DNA from: Sporanaerobium hydrogeniformans | Lineage (GTDB): Bacteria > Bacillota > Clostridia > Lachnospirales > Cellulosilyticaceae | Direction: 5' to 3' | Assembly (NCBI RefSeq): GCF_002735925.1 | Contig: NZ_PEDL01000004.1 | Span: forward strand, 62,001-126,000 | Length of the DNA: 64,000 bases | In this document: piece after piece, positions 51,977 through 61,272 of the stretch | Layout: the number at the start of each line of letters is the position of its first letter | Numbering within the stretch: position 1 is the stretch's first letter | Position numbers and translations under genes: made by a program | The notes under the pieces: model-generated | The model's input: only the letters and a program-made list of their open reading frames with translations | Database searches by the model: none | Told to the model about the DNA's origin: nothing

Positions 51977-54808
51977 TTATTTAATAAGCTTATTAAAGGT
52001 ATAATAAATATCTTCCCCTATTATTTTAAAACGTAGATACATAGCGTCATTAATATTATCGGTTGTAGATTCAAATCCATTTAAGCGGATATAGCGAATG
52101 CCATCTTCCATACGTACTTCACTTTCATTGCCACCTGTGAAAATAACAAAGATATTGGTACCATCCTTTTCGCTTTTGCTTTTTAAAACATCATGAAGAG
52201 CCATTCCCTCTCTTGTGTCATTAAACTGAGTTAAAGGATTTACACGTGTAATAAGGATAATATTTTTTGCACTTGTTTCATTAATTTGTTTTGTCATTTT
52301 TGCCCATGCTGAGCTATCAGTTAGGCGAATACTTCCAGAGTCAGAACCAACCATCATAATTTTGGTAGCATTCATATCCAGTGTCTCTAGTTTATTCCTA
52401 TAGCTATATAAAGAAGCTGTAATAGGTAGCTCACTATTTTTATTAGAGGCTTGCACTACTAAGTTAGTCTCTTTTGAAAGCTCCTTACCAATCGTTTTCT
52501 TTGTTGATTCTTCTAAGGTAAGTGTATTAATAGCCGTTGGTCCAATTATATTAAGCGTTTGCTGCCCAGCCTCTATACCACTTAAGTCACTGCGATAGAG
52601 TGGGTCAAATTTATAATGGTCATAAAGGGTAATCCCTTGAGTTTTACGACTACCTCTTGTGAAGGAAACATGATCCACATAAATAGCACTTGTACGTTTT
52701 TCCGCTACTTTAGGTGCTACTGTATAGACACGGGTGATTTTAGCAGGTAATTGCATGCCTTGTGGTAAAGGTACCGAGAAGTATTTCCAACCATTATGTG
52801 TTAAGCTATCGGATACTTTCAGGTAGTACTTTCTCCCTTTACTGTCTTCCACTTGAAGTTTTACAGCATCCTTTTGATTAGAGGCATAGAGCCATAGGTT
52901 AATGGTTGCTGCATCTGTTGGAACAGTTATAGGCTTCATTAAGCTCATAAAGGCCGTTTGCCTATTATTGGTTTTAGCTAGGTTATATGTCATTTTGATA
53001 CTTTGTGTGCCGTGATATTTAACTTCTTTAGAGTGCTCTACCTTCCCTGTTACTGTACTGGTATCTCCGCCCCATTTAGCGCCGCTTTCTTCAAAGGAAT
53101 CACCTAAAATAACACTGGCGCCGCCAATTACCTCTACTTCACTAGATACATTACCATACTCGGCTCTTAATAATGCGATAGCTTTGTTCGTTACACTAAT
53201 GGTATTACCCACTCCCTGTACAGCCCCATTATTGGTTTCCCAATGGAGCTTACTTGCAGAAATAGGTATTTTATAGCCCTCTACATCCACGCCATATACC
53301 TTCACACTCTTAGAGCTATTTTCATCAATTTGGAGTTTACTTGGCTCCACTACTAACCCTACTGGTGCCTCATGCACCTGGACTTCTGTAGCCACCTGGA
53401 TCCCTTGATAATCTGCTATAATTAATCCTTTCCCCGCTGTAAGAGGTGTAAAAGTATTGTTTTCAAATACACCTTCTATGCCGGTTACACTGTATACAAC
53501 TTGATTGGTATCTAAGCTTACAGGGTTTTTATTACTATCCGTACCTCTTACTTTAAAGCTAATAGGTTCTTCAACAAAGGTACATGTACGTTCTAACTCT
53601 ATGTATAATTCATTTAGGCTTCCTAGAGGTTGAGTTGTAAAAATCCCTACCCCATTCACTACTTTTCTAAGAGCACCTTCTGATGGTTTGTTTTGAACAG
53701 TAGCTGTCGTTTCTCCTTCACTACGTGCAACAACAGTTGTTGAGCCGCCTCCATCTAAATACATAGCATCTTGTACACCATAGCCTTTAAGAAGGTTAAT
53801 AAGTTCATTATGCGTCACTCCTATGGAAGCTCCTCTACCATCTATTCCTATCAAAAGTACTTCTCCAGCCTTCTTAGTTGTAGCTACAATAGTACGTGGA
53901 TTTTTAGCATTAGGGGATACTACATTGGTACTACCTTTGTAGGCCTCTCCCCCTTTCATAATGAGGCCACCTCCTCCAACTGCCATTTTTACATCACTTA
54001 CCGAGGTGGCTATCTCATTATTAAGGTAAAAGTCTTTTTTAACTTCTACTATACTCCCTACAGCCATAGAACCTTTAAGCTTATTATAATAGCTACTATC
54101 CATCAAAATAACATAGCCATCTTGAGGAATATCTACCGCTTCACCCATCCCTACTTGTCTAACTACCCTATCGTTTTCTACCACTATAGTGCAAGCTCCT
54201 ACGAACTTGGTAACAATACTTAAGGTGTTTTTAAGATAGGTGTTATCGATAATAACAGGTGCTGAAAGAGTGGACCCTACTTTGTTATAAGCTCTTATAG
54301 AGCTAAGCCATTGGCCATCTGCATAAAGAGTTATCCCCATACTGAAATAATTAAGAAGGATGTTCTCCTTATTATCAATTAAAAAGGTTCCCATGTTTAC
54401 CCCTGGTCCTACATCTGTTACAAGCCCATTATGGTAAGCATGCTTTATTTCTCCCTCCTCAACAACTGGTCCAAAACTAGGTGTATTACCGACAAGTCCA
54501 AAGAAATCTGCATTTACACCTGCCACTGCTCCACTATTTTGTACCATTTGCAAGACAGTTTGCCTCTCACCTAATACTGGTGATTCAATCGGTCTAAGTG
54601 CAATATTTTCATCAAATAAATTGGCTTTTAAAAGATAAAGGTCAAGCCAACCTGCTTCGGTAAGTACAGCTTCTTTGGTAAGCGTTGCTCCTTTTGTAAC
54701 GGTCTGTGTTTCTGTTTTTTTATAAAGTATACTTGCTTGTAATGGCGTTATTTGCCCTACACCTATCATTCCCACAAGAAGATAGGTGACTAATTTTTTG
54801 CATCTCAT
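51977..54808 (-). CDS. Large secreted phosphodiester glycosidase (NAGPA domain) with extra modules
   Basis: A 943-residue exported protein. Signal peptide (1-25); NAGPA/phosphodiester-glycosidase domain at about 95-395 with NADFFG, GIDGRG and YLDGGGSTTV; Big-like beta domains (about 400-565); a jelly-roll carbohydrate-binding-type domain (about 570-715, ending IYVDHVSF); and a C-terminal domain of about 210 residues that resembles a hydrolase fold (NIFVIFTGGNESEVR). NAGPA enzymes uncover sugar-1-phosphate diesters, so wall-polymer linkages are the likely target. It sits 26 bases after an LCP ligase gene. Confidence 0.88.
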   Translation of the reverse strand: MRCKKLVTYLLVGMIGVGQITPLQASILYKKTETQTVTKGATLTKEAVLTEAGWLDLYLLKANLFDENIALRPIESPVLGERQTVLQMVQNSGAVAGVNADFFGLVGNTPSFGPVVEEGEIKHAYHNGLVTDVGPGVNMGTFLIDNKENILLNYFSMGITLYADGQWLSSIRAYNKVGSTLSAPVIIDNTYLKNTLSIVTKFVGACTIVVENDRVVRQVGMGEAVDIPQDGYVILMDSSYYNKLKGSMAVGSIVEVKKDFYLNNEIATSVSDVKMAVGGGGLIMKGGEAYKGSTNVVSPNAKNPRTIVATTKKAGEVLLIGIDGRGASIGVTHNELINLLKGYGVQDAMYLDGGGSTTVVARSEGETTATVQNKPSEGALRKVVNGVGIFTTQPLGSLNELYIELERTCTFVEEPISFKVRGTDSNKNPVSLDTNQVVYSVTGIEGVFENNTFTPLTAGKGLIIADYQGIQVATEVQVHEAPVGLVVEPSKLQIDENSSKSVKVYGVDVEGYKIPISASKLHWETNNGAVQGVGNTISVTNKAIALLRAEYGNVSSEVEVIGGASVILGDSFEESGAKWGGDTSTVTGKVEHSKEVKYHGTQSIKMTYNLAKTNNRQTAFMSLMKPITVPTDAATINLWLYASNQKDAVKLQVEDSKGRKYYLKVSDSLTHNGWKYFSVPLPQGMQLPAKITRVYTVAPKVAEKRTSAIYVDHVSFTRGSRKTQGITLYDHYKFDPLYRSDLSGIEAGQQTLNIIGPTAINTLTLEESTKKTIGKELSKETNLVVQASNKNSELPITASLYSYRNKLETLDMNATKIMMVGSDSGSIRLTDSSAWAKMTKQINETSAKNIILITRVNPLTQFNDTREGMALHDVLKSKSEKDGTNIFVIFTGGNESEVRMEDGIRYIRLNGFESTTDNINDAMYLRFKIIGEDIYYTFNKLIK

Positions 54809-54834
54809 TTCATGGCCCCCCTAGCTGTTTTTGC

Positions 54835-56094
54835 TTATTGATTACTTCCTAATATTATTTGAACATCTACTGCTTGATCATCTTTTTGAATAACGATTGC
54901 ATTGGGATAATAAGTCTTAAATTGTAAGCCCCTTGCCTTATCTTTGGTATAAATAGTTGTTGTTTGCAAGGTTTCCTCCGTATAGTTCCCAATACTGCTT
55001 ACTTGGTAACCTTCACTTTCAAGCTTTTGTTTGGCAGTTCCTGCTGCTCCTTTAATCCCTCCTCCATTTAAGATTTCAATAGTTACATTTTTATCTACAA
55101 TAGGTTCAGGTTCTGGCTCTGGTACCTTATCATGAATTACGCGGTCAATAAACTCTGGCAGAGCTACTTCGTCTATTACATAATAGGACTTATTACCGAT
55201 ATATTTGCCTTCACCTGGGATAATATCAAAGGTTAAGTTGGTTGTGTCAAAATCTTTCATGTATTTATAGTAGGTACTTATTTCACCAGGTAAAACGTCT
55301 GTTTTAACGGAAGAGATAAGTACAGGTACTAGTTGCGGCACCTTGGTAATAATACTTGGATCAAGTATCTTTTTTGCAAAAGCTTCTAAAAAGAGCTGTT
55401 GAGTTTTGATACGTCCTACATCTCCTTCTGCATACCCTTTTCTAAAGCGTACTAGCATCTCGGCATGTTCCCCATCTAGTGTTTGAAGTCCTTGCTCAAG
55501 GTGAATATACAAGTCTTGGTAAGGGTCTTCATAGTGCATCGCCATAGGTACATCGACCTCTACCCCTCCTATTTCATCAACAATCTTGCGAAAAGCGTCT
55601 AGTGTCACAACGACATAGTTATCGATCGTTATATCTAATAGATCTTCTATTTGTGCAATGGTAAAATCTCTTAAATGGTCCATTCCACTATAAGCACTCA
55701 TCTCATTAATTTTAGAAACAGAAATTGTATAACCTTTTTCCTCCTTGAGCATTTGTTGCTGCTCAGGAGTCCAAGCTACATACGTGTCACGTGGTACAGA
55801 AATAACCTTTACTTTACCTGTTTCACTATTGAAGTTCACTAAGAAAATAACATCTGTACGATATCCTTCTATATCTACACCGAAAACGGCAAGAGTTTTA
55901 TTAATATTTTTCTCTTGTGTAAAAGGATTATTAAAACCTAGTCCGCCTTCTTTATTATTATCTCCAGTATAAAAAAAGTGTTTATAAGCCCATACTCCTG
56001 CTGCTATAATAACGAGTCCAATGATTAATGTAATGCAGGCAGATTTTATAAACAAACGCCAGAGTTGGTTTTTACTTGACTTCTTCTTCTTCAT
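54835..56094 (-). CDS. LytR-CpsA-Psr (LCP) phosphotransferase, copy 1
   Basis: A 419-residue membrane-anchored enzyme that transfers undecaprenyl-linked polymer to peptidoglycan. One helix at about 15-36, the LCP core with VFGVDIEGYRTDVIFLVNF, VISVPRDTYV, INEMSAYSG and MLVRFRKGYAEGDVGR (the conserved Arg and Asp residues), and a C-terminal LytR_C domain (VTIEILNGGGIKGAAGTAK). Shares domain order with the LCP gene at 61273-62643. First gene of the NAGPA operon. Confidence 0.94.
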   Translation of the reverse strand: MKKKKSSKNQLWRLFIKSACITLIIGLVIIAAGVWAYKHFFYTGDNNKEGGLGFNNPFTQEKNINKTLAVFGVDIEGYRTDVIFLVNFNSETGKVKVISVPRDTYVAWTPEQQQMLKEEKGYTISVSKINEMSAYSGMDHLRDFTIAQIEDLLDITIDNYVVVTLDAFRKIVDEIGGVEVDVPMAMHYEDPYQDLYIHLEQGLQTLDGEHAEMLVRFRKGYAEGDVGRIKTQQLFLEAFAKKILDPSIITKVPQLVPVLISSVKTDVLPGEISTYYKYMKDFDTTNLTFDIIPGEGKYIGNKSYYVIDEVALPEFIDRVIHDKVPEPEPEPIVDKNVTIEILNGGGIKGAAGTAKQKLESEGYQVSSIGNYTEETLQTTTIYTKDKARGLQFKTYYPNAIVIQKDDQAVDVQIILGSNQ

Positions 56095-56370
56095 CTTATT
56101 CCTCCAAGTTGTCTTACAGCTATTAAAATTTCTTCACATGCATTGTTGTCGTATATTCCTATGTTTTCTAAAGCTCTTTATTATTTTTCTTCTTATTTTT
56201 GTCCATAATAGGAATTAATATGATACATTTTAAAAGGGTAAGAATTTACATTTTAATCCATCCCCTATCATAGCATACTTCCATAAAAAAAGAAATTACT
56301 ACAAACTATTTGTTGTCTGTTTGTAATTTTTGTTGTATTTTAGAAACATAAGGTTAAAAAGGAGACAAAT
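56095..56370. other. Divergent region between LCP copy 1 and nfo
   Basis: A 276-base AT-rich gap with both promoters. On the plus strand TTGTCT, 17 bases and TATTTT form a weak promoter candidate for nfo near 56314-56340. An imperfect inverted repeat (AAATTACTACAAAC with GTTTGTAATTT) lies around 56293-56329 and may be regulatory. Confidence 0.3.
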
Positions 56371-57234
56371 ATGTTTAAAATCGGTAGTCATGTTTCAATT
56401 AGTGGCGGACTTTTAGGTGCTGCCAAAGAAGCTTATTCTTATGGAGCCAATACCTTTATGATTTATACAGGTGCTCCACAAAACACAAAGCGTTCCCCTC
56501 TCGAAAAGCTTAAAATAAAAGAAGGACAAGCCTTTATGGCAGCCCATGATCTTTCAGATATCGTGGTACATGCCCCTTATATTATTAATTTGGCTTCTCC
56601 TAAAGAAGAGACCTATGCTCTAGCTAAGGAGTTTCTTGCTCTTGAACTTGAAAGAACTGAAGCTATAGGCTCTAACTATCTCGTTCTTCACCCCGGCTCT
56701 TTTACAACTCAAACCTATGCTTACGGCATAGAACGCATTGCTGCAGCTCTTAATGAAGTCCTCACCCCTACTCAAAAGCCAATCCTCTGCCTTGAAACAA
56801 TGGCAGGCAAAGGAAGCGAAATCGGTAGAAGCTTTGAAGAGTTAAGAGATATTTTAGACCGAGTAGAATATAAGGACAAGTTAGGAATCTGCTTTGATAC
56901 TTGCCACCTTCATGATAGTGGCTATAATATCATTAATGACTTTGATAAACTATTAGAATACTTTGATGCACTCATTGGTTTAGATAAATTAAAAGTCGTT
57001 CATTTAAATGGTTCCCTTAATGTCTGTGGTGCCAAAAAAGATCGTCATGCCAATTTGGGAGCTGACGAAACAAATCCTAGAGGTGCTGACCAAATTGGTA
57101 AAGAGGCTCTTTATGCGATTGCACATCACCCTGCCCTTGAAGGGAAACCTATTATTTTAGAGACACCTTGGTTAGATGCAAAGACTAACTTATATAAAGA
57201 AGAAATCGCCTTTTTAAGGGAGGGATTGAAGTAA
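56371..57234 (+). CDS. nfo: Endonuclease IV (AP endonuclease)
   Basis: A 287-residue TIM-barrel DNA repair enzyme that cuts at abasic sites. The three-zinc active site is intact: HVS near the start, HAPYIIN, HPGS, CLETMAGKG, CFDTCHLHDSG, HLNGS, HANLGADE and ILETP. Start after AAAAGGAG. Its stop overlaps the start of the following SDR by one base (TAATG), so the two are coupled. Confidence 0.96.
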   Translation: MFKIGSHVSISGGLLGAAKEAYSYGANTFMIYTGAPQNTKRSPLEKLKIKEGQAFMAAHDLSDIVVHAPYIINLASPKEETYALAKEFLALELERTEAIGSNYLVLHPGSFTTQTYAYGIERIAAALNEVLTPTQKPILCLETMAGKGSEIGRSFEELRDILDRVEYKDKLGICFDTCHLHDSGYNIINDFDKLLEYFDALIGLDKLKVVHLNGSLNVCGAKKDRHANLGADETNPRGADQIGKEALYAIAHHPALEGKPIILETPWLDAKTNLYKEEIAFLREGLK

Positions 57235-57977
57235 TGAATTTTTCAAAGGAAGTTGTCTTAGTAACCGGTTCATCTCGTGGCATTGGAAAGGCAGTTGCTT
57301 ATGCTTTTGCTGAAAAAGGAGCTCGTGTTATTTTAAATGGTGCCCATGACCAACTAGCTCTTAGGCATACCTATGAGTCTTTTATTAGTAAAGGCTTTAC
57401 TGTTACTTCCTTTTTTGGAGATTTATCTGATTTTGAAGTAGCAAAAAACTTGTTTTCTCATATTTACGCTGAGTTTTTAATGTACCCTACAGTAGTTATC
57501 AACAATGCAGGTATGAGTCATGTGGGTTTATTCACAGATACTCCACCTGACTTGTGGAGTAAATTGTTAACTACCAATATTCATTCAGCCTATCATTGCA
57601 GCTTTCTTGCTGTCCCTCATATGATTAGTCGTCAATCGGGTTGCATTATTAATATGTCTTCTATTTGGGGGAAATCAGGTGCTTCTTGTGAAGTTGCCTA
57701 TTCCACTAGTAAAAGTGCTCTTCATGGTTTTACTAAAAGTCTTGCAAAGGAGTTAGGTCCTTCTAATATTCGTGTCAATGCCATTGCCTGTGGTTGGATT
57801 GATACAGAAATGAATCGTTCCTTTACCCAAGAAGAACGGTCTGCCTTTCTAGAAGACGTACCACTTTGCCGAATGGGTACACCAGAAGATGTAGCTCAAA
57901 CCTGCCTTTACCTTGCCAGTGATCAATCGAGTTATATGACAGGGCAAGTGCTCACCCTAGATGGGGGACTTCTTTAA
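57234..57977 (+). CDS. Short-chain dehydrogenase/reductase (FabG-like)
   Basis: A 247-residue NAD(P)-dependent oxidoreductase. TGSSRGIG at about 11-18, NNAG near 85, the catalytic serine in NMSSIWG, YSTSK (YxxxK), and the closing LTLDGGLL. Close in style to FabG, but encoded with nfo rather than fatty-acid genes, so a housekeeping FabG role is unlikely. Translationally coupled to nfo; terminator follows. Confidence 0.9.
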   Translation: MNFSKEVVLVTGSSRGIGKAVAYAFAEKGARVILNGAHDQLALRHTYESFISKGFTVTSFFGDLSDFEVAKNLFSHIYAEFLMYPTVVINNAGMSHVGLFTDTPPDLWSKLLTTNIHSAYHCSFLAVPHMISRQSGCIINMSSIWGKSGASCEVAYSTSKSALHGFTKSLAKELGPSNIRVNAIACGWIDTEMNRSFTQEERSAFLEDVPLCRMGTPEDVAQTCLYLASDQSSYMTGQVLTLDGGLL

Positions 57978-58022
57978 AAAAAGTGACGATTTCACCTTGC
58001 TTGGGTGTAATCGTCACTTTTT
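57978..58022. terminator. Bidirectional terminator after nfo-SDR
   Basis: Nineteen-base arms at 57978-57996 and 58004-58022 (AAAGTGACGATTTCACC with GGTGTAATCGTCACTTT, one mismatch), T residues on both strands, between convergent genes. Confidence 0.9.
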
Positions 58023-58051
58023 AATGATTTCACTTTTCTTTAAATCTTTAC

Positions 58052-59404
58052 CTATTCCCATGTATGTGTTTTACTTAAAAAAGCTTTGTCTACTGCAAAA
58101 TATTTAAAATCACATACCCCTTGTCGATCTGGTACAGGGTCGCCAAAGGTTGTATCTATAAATACTTCTTTCCCATCTAAAATAGCCTTACTCCACATAT
58201 GACTTTCATTATTTTCTCCTGCAGTACCACCTATCCCTGTAATCTGAATCCCCACTAGCTTGCAAAGGGCATTATAGAGTCCAGTATAACCCTGACATAC
58301 TGCTTTACCATTTAAAAGTGCTCCATACCCTGTATAACCTTCCTCACTATAGTCTGTATCATATGCTAAGTGAAGGATAACCCATTCATACAAAACTTTA
58401 GCCTTTTGGGTCTCTGTCATCTCTTTAGTAAGAACGCCTTCGTCAATCAAGTTTTGGGCAAGAACCTTGACTTCTTCAAAGAAGGTATCACGCATTTTAT
58501 TTACCTTATCAGCCTCTATATTATTATTCATAAGCTTCAAAGTAAGCTTTCCACTGCCATAAGTACCTTTTAAAGACACCTCTATCATATTCTTATAACA
58601 TAAATACTCAGGATAATTATAAAAAACCTTTTGATGTGCCTTTAAAATAACTTCAGAGAGAATCCTATCTTGAAAAGACTGTCTCATATCAGAATCGTAC
58701 TTAATCTCGTAGCTATCTTGATTGTTAGCTACCATATAAAGGATGATTTCTTCATAGTCCTCCTGAGTCTTGGGTTCTTTTTTAGGCATTTTATGAGGAA
58801 GTGCTAAGTTCATTTCATCTAAGATAAGTGACTTTGAATCTTGCTGGGTACCTACTGAATTTTTAGATTCTCCATTGTTTTTTAAACTGGTATCAATAGT
58901 GATGCCTTGTGTAAGTGCATCCCACCCCAAATAAAAATCTAATTCCTCTGCCAAATCTCTCAATCTAAAATAACTGGTATCATCAATAGTATAAGCGGTT
59001 AACTCTATCTTTTTTCTATCCTTATAAAGAGGTGCCTGAGATAAAGTAGCTGTTTTAGCTAGACCATCTCCTACCTTTAACTCGCCCCCTACTGTTATAT
59101 ACTCCTTTCCTTGTACTAAATTAATAGCTCTTGCTTCACTATCCCATTCGATATCAAATTGTGCTTGGCTTCCTTTTACAGCTTGTGCTAAATCTCTTAA
59201 TTTAATATAGTTATTATCATTAATGGAATAGGCTTCAAAACCAATAGACTTCTCATTAATAAAAATCTTTGCTGGGGTAGGTAAAGCCTTCACGCCATTT
59301 TGTATACTTGCTGCATAAATAGGCAGACTTTTGATCGTTCCTGGTGCTTTTAAAAGTATAAGTGCTGTTAATAACACACCTATTACTCGTTTTTTCTTTT
59401 TCAT
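58052..59404 (-). CDS. Secreted stalk-domain plus transglutaminase-like protein
   Basis: A 450-residue exported protein. After the signal peptide (about 1-32) come two copies of a copper-amine-oxidase-N-type stalk unit (INDNNYIKLRDLAQAV and IDDTSYFRLRDLAEEL, about residues 58-165), then a linker, then a transglutaminase-like core. The Cys-His-Asp triad is visible as GKAVCQGY, SHMWSKA and IDTTFGDP. Such proteins probably act on wall proteins or peptides, either as proteases or cross-linkers. It precedes no clear operon partner; GH13 lies 67 bases upstream. Confidence 0.88.
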   Translation of the reverse strand: MKKKKRVIGVLLTALILLKAPGTIKSLPIYAASIQNGVKALPTPAKIFINEKSIGFEAYSINDNNYIKLRDLAQAVKGSQAQFDIEWDSEARAINLVQGKEYITVGGELKVGDGLAKTATLSQAPLYKDRKKIELTAYTIDDTSYFRLRDLAEELDFYLGWDALTQGITIDTSLKNNGESKNSVGTQQDSKSLILDEMNLALPHKMPKKEPKTQEDYEEIILYMVANNQDSYEIKYDSDMRQSFQDRILSEVILKAHQKVFYNYPEYLCYKNMIEVSLKGTYGSGKLTLKLMNNNIEADKVNKMRDTFFEEVKVLAQNLIDEGVLTKEMTETQKAKVLYEWVILHLAYDTDYSEEGYTGYGALLNGKAVCQGYTGLYNALCKLVGIQITGIGGTAGENNESHMWSKAILDGKEVFIDTTFGDPVPDRQGVCDFKYFAVDKAFLSKTHTWE

Positions 59405-59471
59405 TTTGCCATCCTCCTGCTCCTATTTTAAACTACTTCCCCTTAGCTGTCTATTTATAAGCTACACTTTT

Positions 59472-61133
59472 CTAAATTTTATAGAGTCTTGCTTCATAAG
59501 GTTTACACCTACTCACTGGTTCTGTTATTTCATAATTACCTAATAAAAACTGCTTGTGTAATTCTTTTTCTAGTTCTTGAGGATATTTTATCTTTTTCGA
59601 AGATAGGTTAATAATTACAAGATACTTCTCCTTTACTCCCTTTCTTTTATAAACAATAAGCTGGGGGTGCTCCTCTAAAAGTGGCTCAAAGCTTCCCCAT
59701 GTTAAATCAGGATGTTGTTTTCTAAAGCTAATAAGCTCCCTATAAAAGCTTAAGATGGAGTGAGGTTTTTTTTCTTGGTTTGCTACATTAATCGTCTTAT
59801 AATTAGGATTGGTCTTCGTCCAAGGTATTCCTTTTGAAAAGCCTCCATTCTCGGAAGCATCCCATTGCATAGTTGTTCGGCTATTATCTCTTGTCACCTT
59901 TTTGACAATACGTCTTGCTAACCATTTAGGTAAATGCATCATCTCTTGCAATACCTTATAAGCATTGAGTGCTTCATAGTCCTGCCACTCACCTTCTTCT
60001 AAGATACAGTCTGTCATGCCAATTTCTTCTCCTTGATAAAGAAAGGGGGTCCCTCTCAAAGTAAGATTTAAAAGAGCAAGTGCCTTCGCACTTTGAAGCC
60101 AATATCTCTTATCGTCTCCAAAGCGTGATACTTGTCTATTTTGATCATGATTCGATAAATAGTTCCCCGTCCAACCACCTTCTCTTTCCATGGTGATTTG
60201 CCAACTAAATAAAACCCTTTTAAAATCTTTTATAGACCAATGATAAAGCTTTCTAAAATCATACTTTCCCAATACGCCATAACCTAAATGATGCAAATCA
60301 AAATGAAACATCATCTGAAGCTCTTTCCTGTCTTCTCTTGTATAAAGCACCACATCTTCTTGCTTGGCAAGAGGCCCTTCCCCTATGGCTATGCAGCTAT
60401 ACGGCTCTAATACTTCCTTATACATTTCTTTAATATACGTATGAGTCTTTGGACGATTTAAGGTTAATTCCCCAGGAAATGATAAGATTTTGGGATTGCT
60501 ACCCACATCTGGAAATCCTTCCGCCTTGCTAATGGCATTAATAACATCCATTCGAAAACCAGCCACACCTTTCTCTAGCCAAAAAGTCATTATCTTATAA
60601 ATTTCTTGCCGCATGGCAGGATTTTCCCAATTCAAATCACACTGGTTGGGTGTAAATTGTGTCATATAATAACTCTTGCTCTTAGCTTCATATGTCCATG
60701 CACTACCACCAAAAAAGCTCATCCAATTATTAGGAGGTCTATCTCCCTTCCCCTTTTTAAAGATATAAAAATCTCTATAAGGTGAATTTTCTTCTTGGAG
60801 AGCTTTCTTGAACCAAATATGCTGATCAGAGGTATGATTAGCAACTAAGTCCATAACAACTTCCATTCCTCTTGCTGCTACCTCTTTTAAAAACTCATCA
60901 AAATCTTGCATGCTCCCATACTCAGGATTGATTTGATAGTAATCACTAATGTCATAGCCATAGTCCTTATTAGGTGAAAGATAAACCGGTGAGAGCCAAA
61001 TAAGGTCAATACCTAACTCCTTCAAATAATCTAGCTTACTTATAATCCCCCTTAAATCACCTATACCATCTCCATTGCTGTCTGCAAAAGATCTAGGCCA
61101 AATTTGATAAACTATTTTTTCCTTCCAGTGCAT
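59472..61133 (-). CDS. GH13 alpha-glucosidase (oligo-1,6-glucosidase/trehalose-6-phosphate hydrolase group)
   Basis: A 553-residue cytoplasmic (beta/alpha)8 hydrolase. Region I DLVANHT, region II GFRMDVI with the nucleophile Asp, the acid/base Glu in AIGEGPL and region IV SNHDQNR are intact. IYQIWPRSF-type opening (VYQIWPRSFADSNGDGIGDL) and LNWENPAMR match the MalL/DexB/TreC group. Substrate choice between isomaltose, sucrose and trehalose phosphate is not decidable; no PTS gene is nearby, arguing against TreC. Confidence 0.93.
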   Translation of the reverse strand: MHWKEKIVYQIWPRSFADSNGDGIGDLRGIISKLDYLKELGIDLIWLSPVYLSPNKDYGYDISDYYQINPEYGSMQDFDEFLKEVAARGMEVVMDLVANHTSDQHIWFKKALQEENSPYRDFYIFKKGKGDRPPNNWMSFFGGSAWTYEAKSKSYYMTQFTPNQCDLNWENPAMRQEIYKIMTFWLEKGVAGFRMDVINAISKAEGFPDVGSNPKILSFPGELTLNRPKTHTYIKEMYKEVLEPYSCIAIGEGPLAKQEDVVLYTREDRKELQMMFHFDLHHLGYGVLGKYDFRKLYHWSIKDFKRVLFSWQITMEREGGWTGNYLSNHDQNRQVSRFGDDKRYWLQSAKALALLNLTLRGTPFLYQGEEIGMTDCILEEGEWQDYEALNAYKVLQEMMHLPKWLARRIVKKVTRDNSRTTMQWDASENGGFSKGIPWTKTNPNYKTINVANQEKKPHSILSFYRELISFRKQHPDLTWGSFEPLLEEHPQLIVYKRKGVKEKYLVIINLSSKKIKYPQELEKELHKQFLLGNYEITEPVSRCKPYEARLYKI

Positions 61134-61232
61134 GGCATCCCCTCCTATAAGAGTCTTTTTCTTTTATTATAGGCTCACCTAATTATACTCAAACTATTCA
61201 AAATAATTACACCTACTACTTTATTTTATTAA

Positions 61233-61264
61233 AAGGCAGAACTCCCTATCTAGAGCCCTGCCTT
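61233..61264 (-). terminator. Terminator after LCP copy 2
   Basis: Arms AAGGCAGAACTC (61233-61244) and GAGCCCTGCCTT (61253-61264), two mismatches, with TTTTAAT following on the minus strand. Confidence 0.75.
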
Positions 61265-61272
61265 CTCATCTT

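Noticed and set aside
53771-54223. 150-codon plus-strand frame inside the NAGPA gene
   Set aside because: It lies wholly opposite a well-supported gene, has no ribosome-binding site and a low-complexity composition rich in Ser, Tyr and Phe.
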